Shown piece after piece: positions 1-6,927 of a DNA stretch of 14,382 bases. The stretch's first letter is position 1; every line of letters begins with the position of its first letter. Source of the DNA: an uncultured delta proteobacterium (lineage in GTDB: Bacteria; Desulfobacterota; WTBG01; CAIYCZ01); NCBI GenBank assembly GCA_903924805.1, contig CAIYCZ010000011.1, positions 1 to 14,382 of the forward strand. The letters run 5' to 3'. The notes beneath the pieces are model-generated. The model saw only the letters and a list, made by a program, of their open reading frames with translations. It made no database searches and was not told the origin of the DNA. The position numbers and the translations under genes were made by a program.

Positions 1-147
1 CCCGGGAAAAAACATATCGGCAAAGGCGACATTGTCCGGGATGCAGGAGAGGGCATGTGCAGGCAGTGCCATGATGAGAAGAACAGCCCCCGATTCAACT
101 ATACTGAATATCTTCCCATCGTAAAGTGTCCGGTTACGTCAAAATAG
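1..147 (+). CDS. Multihaem c-type cytochrome, C-terminal fragment
   Basis: Reading frame 1 is open from the window edge to a TAG stop at 145-147, giving the last 48 residues of a protein that starts outside the window. It contains one CXXCH haem-attachment motif (C-R-Q-C-H, bases 58-72), followed by an N-S-P-x-F-N-Y stretch and a K-C-P tail. A terminal haem motif followed by NSPxF is, from memory, typical of cytochrome c554-like multihaem proteins of anaerobic bacteria. Such proteins are exported and carry electrons in the periplasm. How many haems the whole protein has cannot be seen here. The fragment is separated from dapB by 94 bases with a hairpin, so co-transcription is uncertain. Confidence 0.75.
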   Translation, partial: PGKKHIGKGDIVRDAGEGMCRQCHDEKNSPRFNYTEYLPIVKCPVTSK

Positions 148-192
148 CAACCGTGTTCTTTTTACCGGATAATAATCCATACTCAGAGATAA

Positions 193-224
193 CCGCAGGC
201 TGAAGCCAGCGGCTACCATTTTTT
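193..224 (+). terminator. Hairpin plus T-run between the cytochrome gene and dapB
   Basis: Bases 193-212 fold as CCGC, an A/A mismatch, GGC, a TGAA loop, GCC and GCGG. Six T residues follow at 219-224. The stem is short and the T-run begins six bases after it, so termination of the cytochrome transcript is possible but not strong. The word pattern also resembles a short dispersed intergenic palindrome seen in some uncultivated bacteria; that link is from memory. Confidence 0.4.
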
Positions 225-241
225 AAGGAAAGGGTTTGATC

Positions 242-1057
242 ATGGAAAGAAAAAGCGTGGCATGTGCAGTGGTTGGTGCTGCAGGACGGATGGGAAAGCG
301 TATCTGCGAGCTCGTTTCAACCTCGGAGGCATTGCGCCTGGCAGGTGCCACAGAGCGGCCTGATTTTCCCCGTCTGGGAGAAACGCTCCAGCAGGCACTT
401 GGCAGTGTCGCTGCTAACGTGAGGCTGGTCGGCAGGTTAGATGAAATCAGCGACCCCTTTGACGTTATCATAGATTTTACGTTTCCTGCAATATCTATGG
501 AAACGGTCAGGTTTGCCAGTCGCACGAAAAAAGCTGCGGTGATCGGCAGCACCGGATTTTCAGGCGATGAAATGGAAGAGATAAAAAAACTGAGCAGGGC
601 ATTCCCCTGCGTGTTGGCTCCGAATATGAGCGTGGGAGTAAATACCCTGTTTAAGCTGGTGCGGGAGGTGGCTTTGATTTTAGGTGATGAATTCGATGCG
701 GAGGTTGTGGAAGCCCACCACCGCACTAAAAAGGATGCCCCGAGCGGGACCGCCCTGAAAATTGCCCAGATTCTGGCACAGGCCTATGGCAGGGATCTGA
801 CCCAGGTGGGAGTGTATCAGCGCAAAGGATTTATCGGCGAGCGCACAAAAGAAGAGATTGGCATTCAGACGATCCGGGGAGGGGATATTGTGGGTGATCA
901 CACCGTACTCTTTTGCGGACAGGGAGAACGGCTGGAACTGATTCACCGGGCACACAGCCGGGATACCTTCGCACACGGTGCGCTACGCGCAGCCCTCTGG
1001 GTGATTGATAAACCAAATGGCCTGTATGATATGCAGGATGTGCTGGGGCTGAAGTAG
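242..1057 (+). CDS. dapB: 4-hydroxy-tetrahydrodipicolinate reductase
   Basis: DapB reduces the dihydrodipicolinate-level intermediate to tetrahydrodipicolinate with NAD(P)H in the cytoplasm, the branch-point step toward diaminopimelate and lysine. With the ATG at 242 the protein has 271 residues, close to the usual length. The Rossmann motif G-A-A-G-R-M-G is at 12-18, I-G-S-T-G-F at 101-106 and A-P-N-M-S-V-G-V-N at 126-134. The family signature E-A-H-H-R-T-K-K-D-A-P-S-G-T is at 157-170, with H159, H160 and K163 numbered as in the E. coli enzyme. A TTG at 236 in the same frame is an alternative start; the ATG was preferred because AAAGGG at 229-234 lies seven bases before it. The next gene encodes DapL, which uses the DapB product. 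Confidence 0.96.
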   Translation: MERKSVACAVVGAAGRMGKRICELVSTSEALRLAGATERPDFPRLGETLQQALGSVAANVRLVGRLDEISDPFDVIIDFTFPAISMETVRFASRTKKAAVIGSTGFSGDEMEEIKKLSRAFPCVLAPNMSVGVNTLFKLVREVALILGDEFDAEVVEAHHRTKKDAPSGTALKIAQILAQAYGRDLTQVGVYQRKGFIGERTKEEIGIQTIRGGDIVGDHTVLFCGQGERLELIHRAHSRDTFAHGALRAALWVIDKPNGLYDMQDVLGLK

Positions 1058-1068
1058 AGAAAAGAAAG

Positions 1069-1135
1069 AATCCAGAAGCCAGAATACAGAATTAAGCATG
1101 TTTTGTTATTATTCTGACTCCTGGCTACTGACTCC
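1069..1135. repeat. Imperfect inverted word repeat in the dapB-dapL spacer
   Basis: The left arm (about 1069-1092) is built of AGAAG/AGAAT words separated by CC or AC. The right arm (about 1110-1134) carries the complementary words ATTCTG, CTGGCT and CTG in the mirrored order. About two thirds of the positions can pair, with a T-rich loop between. It looks like a degenerate dispersed intergenic repeat rather than a terminator, since no clean T-run follows the right arm. Confidence 0.5.
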
Positions 1136-1167
1136 TAAATTCTTACTACTTTATAAAGGATAACCGT

Positions 1168-2334
1168 ATGGAGATTTCTCAGGCAGAGCGGCTTAAAAAA
1201 CTACCACCGTATCTTTTTGCGCAGATTGACCGGATAAAGCAGGATGTTAAGGCACAGGGCGTTGACATAATTGACCTGGGTATTGGCGACCCGGACCAGC
1301 CGACACCGGCGCATATCATCGAAAAGCTGAAACAGGCTGCAGCAGATGCTGAAAATCACCGCTACCCGAGTTATGAAGGCATGCCGGCTTTCCGCCAGGC
1401 GGTAGCCGGCTGGTATAAAAAGAGGTTTGGTGTTGCGCTTGATCCCCGGGATGAGGTGGTATCGCTTATCGGCTCCAAAGAGGGCATCGCCCATATACCG
1501 CTCGCCTTTGTCAATCCGGGAGAGCGGGTGCTTGTCCCGAGTCCCGGCTATCCGGTATATAAAACGTCAACCATGTTTGCCGGCGGCATTCCTGAGATAC
1601 TGCCCCTGCGCGGGGGGAACGGCTTCCTTCCGGACTTCAGTAAAATTCCTGCCAGCGTGCTCAGGGAGACGCGGCTTATGTTCCTCAACTACCCTAATAA
1701 TCCAACTGCTGCGGTGGCTGAAAAGTCATTTTTCGAAGAGGCTGTCGCGCTGGCAATAAAACATGGCATCATCATCTGTCATGACTGCGCCTATTCTGAA
1801 GTGGCTTTTGACGGCTGCCGCCCGCACAGCTTTCTTGAGGTTGACGGTGCACGGGACGTGTGCATTGAGTTTCACTCCCTGTCAAAGACCTATAATATGA
1901 CCGGGTGGCGCATAGGGTTTGCCGTGGGGAACCGGGACATTGTTGGCGGCCTCGGTAAAATCAAGACCAATATTGATTCCGGAATTTTTCAGGCAGTGCA
2001 GTGGGCCGGTGTTGCGGCATTGAGCGGTGATCAGGGGTGCGTGGAAACAATGCGGGCGATGTATCAGGGGCGGCGCGATGTGCTGGTGAGCGGCCTTAAG
2101 AGTGCAGGCCTTGACCTTGCTGTCCCGAAAGCAACATTTTATGTATGGGTGAATGTTCCCCGGGGGTACACCTCCTCTGAATTTACCATGCACCTTTTGC
2201 GCACGGCAGGAATAGTCACAACACCGGGAAGCGGATTTGGCGAAGAAGGGGAGGGCTACATCCGCATTGCTCTGACCGTTGACAATGAGCGGCTGAAGGA
2301 AGCGGTGGAGCGCATTAAAAAAGTGGGGTTCTAA
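1168..2334 (+). CDS. dapL: LL-diaminopimelate aminotransferase
   Basis: DapL is a PLP enzyme that converts tetrahydrodipicolinate directly to LL-diaminopimelate using glutamate, bypassing the succinylase or acetylase steps. The 388-residue protein is a fold-type I class I/II aminotransferase. It opens with a DapL-like A-E-R-L-K-K-L-P-P-Y-L-F segment (6-17) and has D-L-G-I-G-D-P-D at 36-43 and Y-P-N-N-P-T at 175-180. D206 and Y209 lie in H-D-C-A-Y-S, and the PLP lysine is K240 in S-L-S-K-T-Y-N-M-T-G-W-R-I-G. The S-L-S-K-T-Y-N-M-T-G-W form and the position directly after dapB favour DapL over other aminotransferases of this class. AAGGA at 1156-1160 lies seven bases before the ATG. Substrate specificity is inferred from family and context. 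Confidence 0.92.
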   Translation: MEISQAERLKKLPPYLFAQIDRIKQDVKAQGVDIIDLGIGDPDQPTPAHIIEKLKQAAADAENHRYPSYEGMPAFRQAVAGWYKKRFGVALDPRDEVVSLIGSKEGIAHIPLAFVNPGERVLVPSPGYPVYKTSTMFAGGIPEILPLRGGNGFLPDFSKIPASVLRETRLMFLNYPNNPTAAVAEKSFFEEAVALAIKHGIIICHDCAYSEVAFDGCRPHSFLEVDGARDVCIEFHSLSKTYNMTGWRIGFAVGNRDIVGGLGKIKTNIDSGIFQAVQWAGVAALSGDQGCVETMRAMYQGRRDVLVSGLKSAGLDLAVPKATFYVWVNVPRGYTSSEFTMHLLRTAGIVTTPGSGFGEEGEGYIRIALTVDNERLKEAVERIKKVGF

Positions 2335-2383
2335 ACCTGTTTGTTTGACGTTTAATATTTCATGTTTAAAGTTTTTCAACCTT

Positions 2384-2433
2384 AAACTTGAAACTTTAAA
2401 CTTGAAACTTTAAACTTGAAACTTTAAACTTGA
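2384..2433. repeat. Tandem 14-base repeat upstream of folK
   Basis: The unit AAACTTGAAACTTT occurs three times without change (2384-2397, 2398-2411, 2412-2425), followed by a partial fourth copy (2426-2433). A degenerate reverse-complement copy lies just upstream (about 2364-2379, TTTAAAG then TTTTTCAA). The array ends four bases before the folK start codon. Confidence 0.85.
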
Positions 2434-2437
2434 CAGT

Positions 2438-2959
2438 ATGCAGAACATCGCCTTTATCGGCATCGGCTCAAATAAGGGGAACCGCACGCAGTCATGCCTT
2501 GATGCAATCAGGGCATGTGCTTCATGGAACCGGGGGGTGCTTATCCGGGTATCGTCTCTCTATGAGTCAGAGCCGTGGGGATATGCTGCGCAGGAGTACT
2601 TTATAAACTGTGTCATCAAGATTAAGACCGGTGAAGATGCACCTGGTCTGCTTGCATTTATGCAGGAAACCGAGCGGAAACTGGGGAAGCAGAAGGAGTT
2701 CCTTTGGGGGCCGCGGACTATTGACCTGGACCTGCTCTTTTTTAATCAGGACATCGTAGATGAGCCGCAGCTCAAGGTTCCCCATCCCTTTCTCCACCAG
2801 CGCCGTTTTGTGCTTGAGCCGCTGTGTGAACTGGAGCCCTCCCTGATCCATCCGGTCTTCAAGCAGCCGGTGCGACAACTGCTGCAGAATGTGCAGGATA
2901 ATAAACGTGTTTATAAAATTGCGGAGAGCCCTCCTTGCTGCGAACAATTATTATTATAA
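2438..2959 (+). CDS. folK: 2-amino-4-hydroxy-6-hydroxymethyldihydropteridine pyrophosphokinase
   Basis: FolK transfers pyrophosphate from ATP to 6-hydroxymethyl-7,8-dihydropterin, the step before dihydropteroate synthase in folate synthesis. The 173-residue protein has the expected length. It shows G-I-G-S-N-K-G-N-R near the N-terminus (8-16), S-L-Y-E-S-E-P-W-G at 40-48 and the signature G-P-R-T-I-D-L-D-L-L at 91-100. D96 and D98 of that signature are the magnesium ligands, and V-P-H-P-F-L-H-Q-R-R-F-V-L-E-P-L follows at 114-129. The ATG at 2438 has no visible Shine-Dalgarno, because the tandem repeat at 2384-2433 fills the upstream region. The 3' end overlaps the next gene by 25 bases in another frame. 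Confidence 0.95.
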   Translation: MQNIAFIGIGSNKGNRTQSCLDAIRACASWNRGVLIRVSSLYESEPWGYAAQEYFINCVIKIKTGEDAPGLLAFMQETERKLGKQKEFLWGPRTIDLDLLFFNQDIVDEPQLKVPHPFLHQRRFVLEPLCELEPSLIHPVFKQPVRQLLQNVQDNKRVYKIAESPPCCEQLLL

Positions 2960-3204
2960 TTTTTGTCTACCTGTGCCTGAGAGTGATAAAGGATCTGTTT
3001 TTACGGTCGGTATTTCGCAGTAACCGGTTCACCTACCGCCCGGCAGAGACTGATCGCGCTGTTTATACCGGTGAAATGGTACAGGACCCGGTGTGTCAGG
3101 TGTATATCAGTGAACACGATGCACTTACCGCAACCGTATCCGGGCAGATCTATTTTTTCTGCAGCAGGGAGTGTATGGAAAAATTCAGGGAGGGAAAAGG
3201 ATAG
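2935..3204 (+). CDS. Small membrane-anchored YHS-domain protein
   Basis: An 89-residue protein with one N-terminal hydrophobic segment (about residues 4-17, mostly isoleucine), a basic linker, and a C-terminal YHS-type domain. The domain has D-P-V-C at 51-54, then C76 and C80 in Y-F-F-C-S-R-E-C-M-E-K-F. YHS/TRASH domains bind metal through such cysteines, so a role in metal handling or in assembling a metalloprotein is plausible; the sequence does not name a partner. The start chosen is TTG at 2935, six bases after GGAGAG at 2923-2928, inside the end of folK. The overlap suggests translational coupling. The downstream convergent gene cpoB lies 14 bases away with no terminator between them. 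Confidence 0.8.
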   Translation: MLRTIIIIIFVYLCLRVIKDLFLRSVFRSNRFTYRPAETDRAVYTGEMVQDPVCQVYISEHDALTATVSGQIYFFCSRECMEKFREGKG

Positions 3205-3218
3205 AAAGAAGAATGCGG

Positions 3219-4058
3219 CTACTGCTGTTCTTCTGCGGGAACCTGTTGCTGCAGCTCCTGCAATTTCTGCTTTGCCGCTCCGGCGAAATCCCCTGAGGGA
3301 TATTCATTCAGCAGCATCTCAAGTCTGGCTTTGGCAGCAGCCGGGTCATTTATGGCGATGAAGGACAATGCCTGTTTGTAGTACGCCTCGGCAACTTTAT
3401 TGCCTTTCGGGTAATTTTTTATCAGCTCCTCAAACGCAATAATCGCCTCTTCATGTTTCTTTTCTTTAAAATAGCTCTCTCCTATCCAGAACTGCGCGTT
3501 ATCCGCAAGGTCGCTGGTTTTATACAGCTGCAGAAATTTTTTAAACTGCTCGCGCGCAGCTTCATAGCGCCCGGCCTTAAAGGTGTTATATGCCTCAGCA
3601 TAGGTCCATTCTGCGGTTGGCTGGGGAGGCGGCTGCGGTGTCTGTCCGGGCAATGGAGGCGGGTAAGGAGCCGGCGCTGCTACACCTTCCGTGCCGGCAC
3701 CTGGTGCACCGCCGGCAGGTACCGGAGTAGCGGGAGTGCCTGGTGGCCCGGCAGGCTGCACCTGGTTAGTGAGTGCCCCCGGCTGTTCCTCTCTTTGTTT
3801 GAGAGTGGCCAGCGCCCGCTCAGTTTTCATGGAATTGTGCTCAATGGTTCCCTGCATGGTCTGGAGGCCCTGCTTTATTTCATCAATTTCACTTGCCAGA
3901 TCAGCCTGACTTTTGCGCAGGGTTGTGATCGAATCCCGCATCTCCCTGATAGCCTCTTCCTGTGTATCTACCTTTCCCTGGATGCCGGCAGTGCAGCCGG
4001 AGCTCAGGGCTGCCAGCACAAGCATAATCAGCGTATAATAGATACGGGATGTCGTCAT
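3219..4058 (-). CDS. cpoB: Tol-Pal system protein CpoB (YbgF), TPR lipoprotein-like
   Basis: CpoB/YbgF is the periplasmic TPR protein encoded after pal; in E. coli it coordinates peptidoglycan synthesis with Tol-Pal constriction. The 279-residue product starts with a signal sequence (about 1-21) ending in L-S-S-G-C. C22 may be lipidated, but the residue at -3 is serine, so the lipobox is weak. A predicted coiled coil follows (about 30-92), then a long Pro/Gly/Ala linker (about 98-150). Three TPR-like repeats lie at about 152-270 (A-Y-N-T-F-K-A-G-R-Y-E-A-A, W-I-G-E-S-Y-F-K-E-K-K-H-E-E-A, A-Y-Y-K-Q-A-L), the standard YbgF arrangement. No Shine-Dalgarno precedes the ATG at 4058. A 9-bp hairpin separates it from pal. 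Confidence 0.9.
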   Translation of the reverse strand: MTTSRIYYTLIMLVLAALSSGCTAGIQGKVDTQEEAIREMRDSITTLRKSQADLASEIDEIKQGLQTMQGTIEHNSMKTERALATLKQREEQPGALTNQVQPAGPPGTPATPVPAGGAPGAGTEGVAAPAPYPPPLPGQTPQPPPQPTAEWTYAEAYNTFKAGRYEAAREQFKKFLQLYKTSDLADNAQFWIGESYFKEKKHEEAIIAFEELIKNYPKGNKVAEAYYKQALSFIAINDPAAAKARLEMLLNEYPSGDFAGAAKQKLQELQQQVPAEEQQ

Positions 4059-4084
4059 GGCGTTGCAATATGGTAATGAATGGT

Positions 4085-4116
4085 ACGGCCTCTCTGAGCG
4101 GTTTCAAAGAGGCCGT
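4085..4116 (-). other. Intercistronic hairpin between pal and cpoB
   Basis: ACGGCCTCT (4085-4093) pairs perfectly with AGAGGCCGT (4108-4116) around a 14-base loop. Read on the minus strand it follows the pal stop by 15 bases and is not followed by a T-run. A canonical intrinsic terminator is therefore unlikely. It could instead be a partial terminator, or a 3' stabiliser that lowers cpoB relative to pal. Confidence 0.6.
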
Positions 4117-4131
4117 GCGTTGTTATCGTTG

Positions 4132-4668
4132 TTATCTATACAGAAAGTGGCATCGTCTGTTTTTGGCCCAGGCTGATTCAGCGTGGCCGGGGTCAACAGG
4201 CCGTTCCTCGCCATAGCTTATGGTTGAGATGCGGTCTGCACTGACACCAAGATCAGCCAGATATTTTTTAGCGCTGTGCGCCCTTCGTTCACTCAGTGCC
4301 AGGTTATATTCGGCAGTGCCCCGCTCGTCACAGTGCCCCTCAACAAGGACCTGCGTGGATCTATTTTTTAAAAGCCATTCCCCCATTTTGTTAAGGGCGG
4401 TCTTCCCCTCGGGAGACAGGACGAACTGGTCGTAATTAAAATAAATGTCCTTAAAGCAGGCAGCCATTTCAGCCGTCGCTTCATTCCATTTTGGCCCTCC
4501 TGCCTGTGCCTCCTCAAGCCCTTCTTCACCCGGCTTTTTAGATTGAGCAGCAGCATTTTCATCTGTTATGCCGGTATCTTTTTTGACGCCCTTTTTAGTA
4601 CAGGAAAAAGACACGGCGACACAGAATATCAATAGGATTATAAGGATTGGCTGTGAGTATCGTTTCAT
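4132..4668 (-). CDS. pal: Peptidoglycan-associated lipoprotein Pal
   Basis: Pal is an outer-membrane lipoprotein that binds diaminopimelate-containing peptidoglycan and is recruited by TolB. The 178-residue precursor has a hydrophobic signal (about 7-22) ending in V-S-F-S-C, so C23 is the likely lipidated cysteine, although a bulky residue at -3 is missing. A charged linker (24-65) precedes the OmpA-like domain (about 72-178). That domain has I-Y-F-N-Y-D (75-80), V-E-G-H-C-D-E-R-G-T-A-E-Y-N (109-122) and L-S-E-R-R-A at 125-130. These carry the aspartate and arginine that contact the peptide stem in this family. A GGGAG motif precedes the ATG at good spacing. It sits between tolB and cpoB as usual. 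Confidence 0.95.
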   Translation of the reverse strand: MKRYSQPILIILLIFCVAVSFSCTKKGVKKDTGITDENAAAQSKKPGEEGLEEAQAGGPKWNEATAEMAACFKDIYFNYDQFVLSPEGKTALNKMGEWLLKNRSTQVLVEGHCDERGTAEYNLALSERRAHSAKKYLADLGVSADRISTISYGEERPVDPGHAESAWAKNRRCHFLYR

Positions 4669-4710
4669 TGTTGCATCTCCCTTCGTTAATTAGTAGTTGC
4701 TCTGTATATA

Positions 4711-6036
4711 TCAGTTACCTTGCTTGTTAAGCGACGGAGACCAGGCAGGGCTGGTCTTTTCTCCTCCACCGCTGGTTATCTTTTTCTGGCCCGCTCCGTC
4801 AGCGCGCATAATGTAAATTTCTTTTTTACCGGTGCGACTGGAGCTGAACGCTATAAACCGGCCGTCCGGTGACCATGACGGGTTTTCATTTCTGCCCTGG
4901 TTGTGCGTCAGCTGCTGAAACTGGGTGCCATCGGTGCTGATGGTGAAAATGTTAAACGTGCTTCCCTGCTGCCCCGCATACACGATTTTATTCCCCCGCG
5001 GGGACCAGTCAGGTGAGGTGTTGTAGGAGCCTTCGAAGGTTATGCGTCGTACCTTTTTGCTCTGTACCTCCATGATATAAATCTGCGGGTTCCCTGACCG
5101 GCTTGAAACAAACGCTATCTCCCTTCCATCCGGAGACCATGATGGAGACACATCGGTTGCCCAGTCATCGGTCAGGCGCTCCAGCTCTCTGCTTGAGATA
5201 TCAAGCAGGTAGATCTCAGAATTACCGTTGTTTAAACTTAATGTCAAGGCAATTTTTTTTCCGTCAGGTGACCACGAAGGAGTAATGTTGATGCCCTTTT
5301 TATGGGAAATTCTTTCGGTCTTTCCGGTGCTGATGTCTTTGATATAGAGATCGGGGTTTTCATCCTTATAGGAGGTAAAAGCTATCTTTTGGCCGTCACG
5401 GGACCATGCCGGACAGAGGGTGATCGAGTTGTAGGCAGTAATAATTTCCGGGTGTGCCCCGTCAAAATCCATGATGTAGATATCGCTGGAGCCCCCCATG
5501 TTTTTTACAAAGGCAATTTTTGTTTCGAAGATGCTTTCTTCTCCGCTGAGAATCTTGAATACTTCGTTAGAGAATTTGTGGGCTATCAGCCGGCTGTCTG
5601 AAACTTTGCCAGAGTAGCGCTTGCCGACGATGAGCTGACGCTGCACAGCATCAAACAGGCGAATCTCGACAACCAGGTTGCTGCCGGAAACCGAAAACCC
5701 TCCGGTAACCAGAGCCTCCGTGCCAATCATTGTCCAGGCATCCCACTTGACGGTACTGGCCGTAAGACCGGATGCCGCGGGGTCCTGGGATATGGCGCTT
5801 GCATCCAGAACGCGGAAGAACCCCGACATATCAAGATCCTGTGATATGACCGCAGCCATTTTTGTGGAGATAGTGTCTGAATCAGGCCGGGTTCCCGTAT
5901 TCTTAAAGTTCGGAATGGCTATGGGGAGCCGCGTGGCAAAGGGGGAAGAGATGTCAATATAGACTTTGGCTGCTCCCGTAGCGGGGAGCGCCACACCAAA
6001 CAGAGCAATGAGCAGCAGGCAGTATACTTTTTTCAT
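4711..6036 (-). CDS. tolB: Tol-Pal system periplasmic protein TolB
   Basis: TolB is the periplasmic beta-propeller that shuttles between Pal and TolA and frees Pal when the cell constricts. The 441-residue precursor has a cleavable signal peptide (about 1-22, ending near A-T-G-A-A). An N-terminal alpha/beta domain (about 24-165) follows, then six PD40 blades. The W-S-x-D-G-type turns fall at 211, 255, 300, 344, 388 and 432, a spacing of 44-45 residues; the last is degenerate (W-S-P-S-L). The propeller is therefore complete. The ATG at 6036 has no clear Shine-Dalgarno and lies 18 bases after the stop of the upstream TolA-like gene, so translation may depend on coupling. Membership is clear from length, repeats and context. 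Confidence 0.96.
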   Translation of the reverse strand: MKKVYCLLLIALFGVALPATGAAKVYIDISSPFATRLPIAIPNFKNTGTRPDSDTISTKMAAVISQDLDMSGFFRVLDASAISQDPAASGLTASTVKWDAWTMIGTEALVTGGFSVSGSNLVVEIRLFDAVQRQLIVGKRYSGKVSDSRLIAHKFSNEVFKILSGEESIFETKIAFVKNMGGSSDIYIMDFDGAHPEIITAYNSITLCPAWSRDGQKIAFTSYKDENPDLYIKDISTGKTERISHKKGINITPSWSPDGKKIALTLSLNNGNSEIYLLDISSRELERLTDDWATDVSPSWSPDGREIAFVSSRSGNPQIYIMEVQSKKVRRITFEGSYNTSPDWSPRGNKIVYAGQQGSTFNIFTISTDGTQFQQLTHNQGRNENPSWSPDGRFIAFSSSRTGKKEIYIMRADGAGQKKITSGGGEKTSPAWSPSLNKQGN

Positions 6037-6054
6037 GGCATTTTAACGGTATAT

Positions 6055-6927
6055 TTATTGCTGTTGCGGGGGAGTAAAGCGGATCCCCAGTTCCAGTACA
6101 TTCTCGCGGAAATCTTCGGGAAGCGGCGGGAGCGGATCAGCCTTCCTGATGGCATTCATAACCGAGCTGTCGAGCTGACGGTTCCCTGACATTTTTTCAA
6201 ATTCCGCACCCAGAATTTTTCCATCCCTCTGAATTTTAATAACCACTATTGCTTCACGTGCGCCCTGCTTTTCCGTGACATACTCGGGCAGGATCCACGA
6301 CTGATAAATTTTTTCATAGACCGCCTGGTAATAGCGGCTGAAGCGGAGGTTTGATCCCATGCCGCCGCCTGCTCCGCCGGGAACTCCCCACGGTCCTCCC
6401 GATCCGGCTCCCGGTCCCTGAGCAGCGCCGGTTTGCGCAGGAGATGCCGGGGACACGCCGGTTTTTTCCGGTGTGCCGGCAGTCTCTGTTGCAGAACCTT
6501 CAGCTGCCCTGGGTGCTTCTTCCGGCTCCGCCTTTTTGCGGCTGCCCTCAGTTTTTTCCTGTGCCGGAATGGTCAGCAGGGGATGTGACCGCTCGGCCCG
6601 GGCTTTTACCTGTGATTCCATCTGGGAGGGGCCTTTCCAGAGCCTGACGCTCTGCTTTTTTACCTCTGCCGTGCTGCCTGTTTCCGCTCCGCCGCTGCGC
6701 GGTGATCCTCCGCCCTGGAGCGTGCCCGCCGGCGGCGGCCCCACCAGGTCAACGGAGTATACCGGCGAATAAAATATATTTTTTGAGGAAGACGAGGGGA
6801 GCCCCATGAGAATAGCAAGCGCGATGAGATGGATGGCAGCGGAGAGTATGACCATCCACCGCAGTTTCGGCTCTGCCTGATGCGATCCCGACAGAGGGTA
6901 ATATGAGAGCGATTGCTGTGCGGTCAT
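6055..6927 (-). CDS. tolA: TolA/TonB-like energy-transducing protein with TonB C-terminal domain
   Basis: The 290-residue protein has a short cytoplasmic N-terminus and one membrane helix (about 25-43). A long low-complexity periplasmic region rich in Pro, Gly, Ala, Glu and Ser (about 60-190) follows. The C-terminal TonB/TolA-type domain (about 195-287) has Y-E-K-I-Y-Q-S-W-I-L-P, V-V-I-K-I-Q-R-D-G-K-I and S-S-V-M-N-A-I-R-K-A-D-P-L-P-P-L-P. Its place between tolR and tolB says it does the TolA job, carrying proton-motive-force energy from TolQR to TolB/Pal. E. coli TolA is longer and has an alpha-helical Ala/Lys-rich stalk; here the linker is shorter and Gly/Pro-rich, so the C-domain alone would score as TonB family. 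The ATG overlaps the tolR stop (ATGA). Confidence 0.88.
   Translation of the reverse strand: MTAQQSLSYYPLSGSHQAEPKLRWMVILSAAIHLIALAILMGLPSSSSKNIFYSPVYSVDLVGPPPAGTLQGGGSPRSGGAETGSTAEVKKQSVRLWKGPSQMESQVKARAERSHPLLTIPAQEKTEGSRKKAEPEEAPRAAEGSATETAGTPEKTGVSPASPAQTGAAQGPGAGSGGPWGVPGGAGGGMGSNLRFSRYYQAVYEKIYQSWILPEYVTEKQGAREAIVVIKIQRDGKILGAEFEKMSGNRQLDSSVMNAIRKADPLPPLPEDFRENVLELGIRFTPPQQQ

Noticed and set aside
223..726. 167-residue ORF on the minus strand opposite dapB
   Set aside because: It lies wholly within dapB, whose motifs are unmistakable, and its translation is low-complexity Ser/Thr-rich with no domain; a shadow frame.
2335..2437. CRISPR array from regularly spaced units upstream of folK
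   Set aside because: The 14-base units are contiguous with no spacers and there are no cas genes; it is a simple tandem repeat.
3453..4076. 207-residue plus-strand ORF opposite cpoB
   Set aside because: It is antisense to the coiled-coil/Pro-linker/TPR gene, has no recognisable motif and no convincing start signal.
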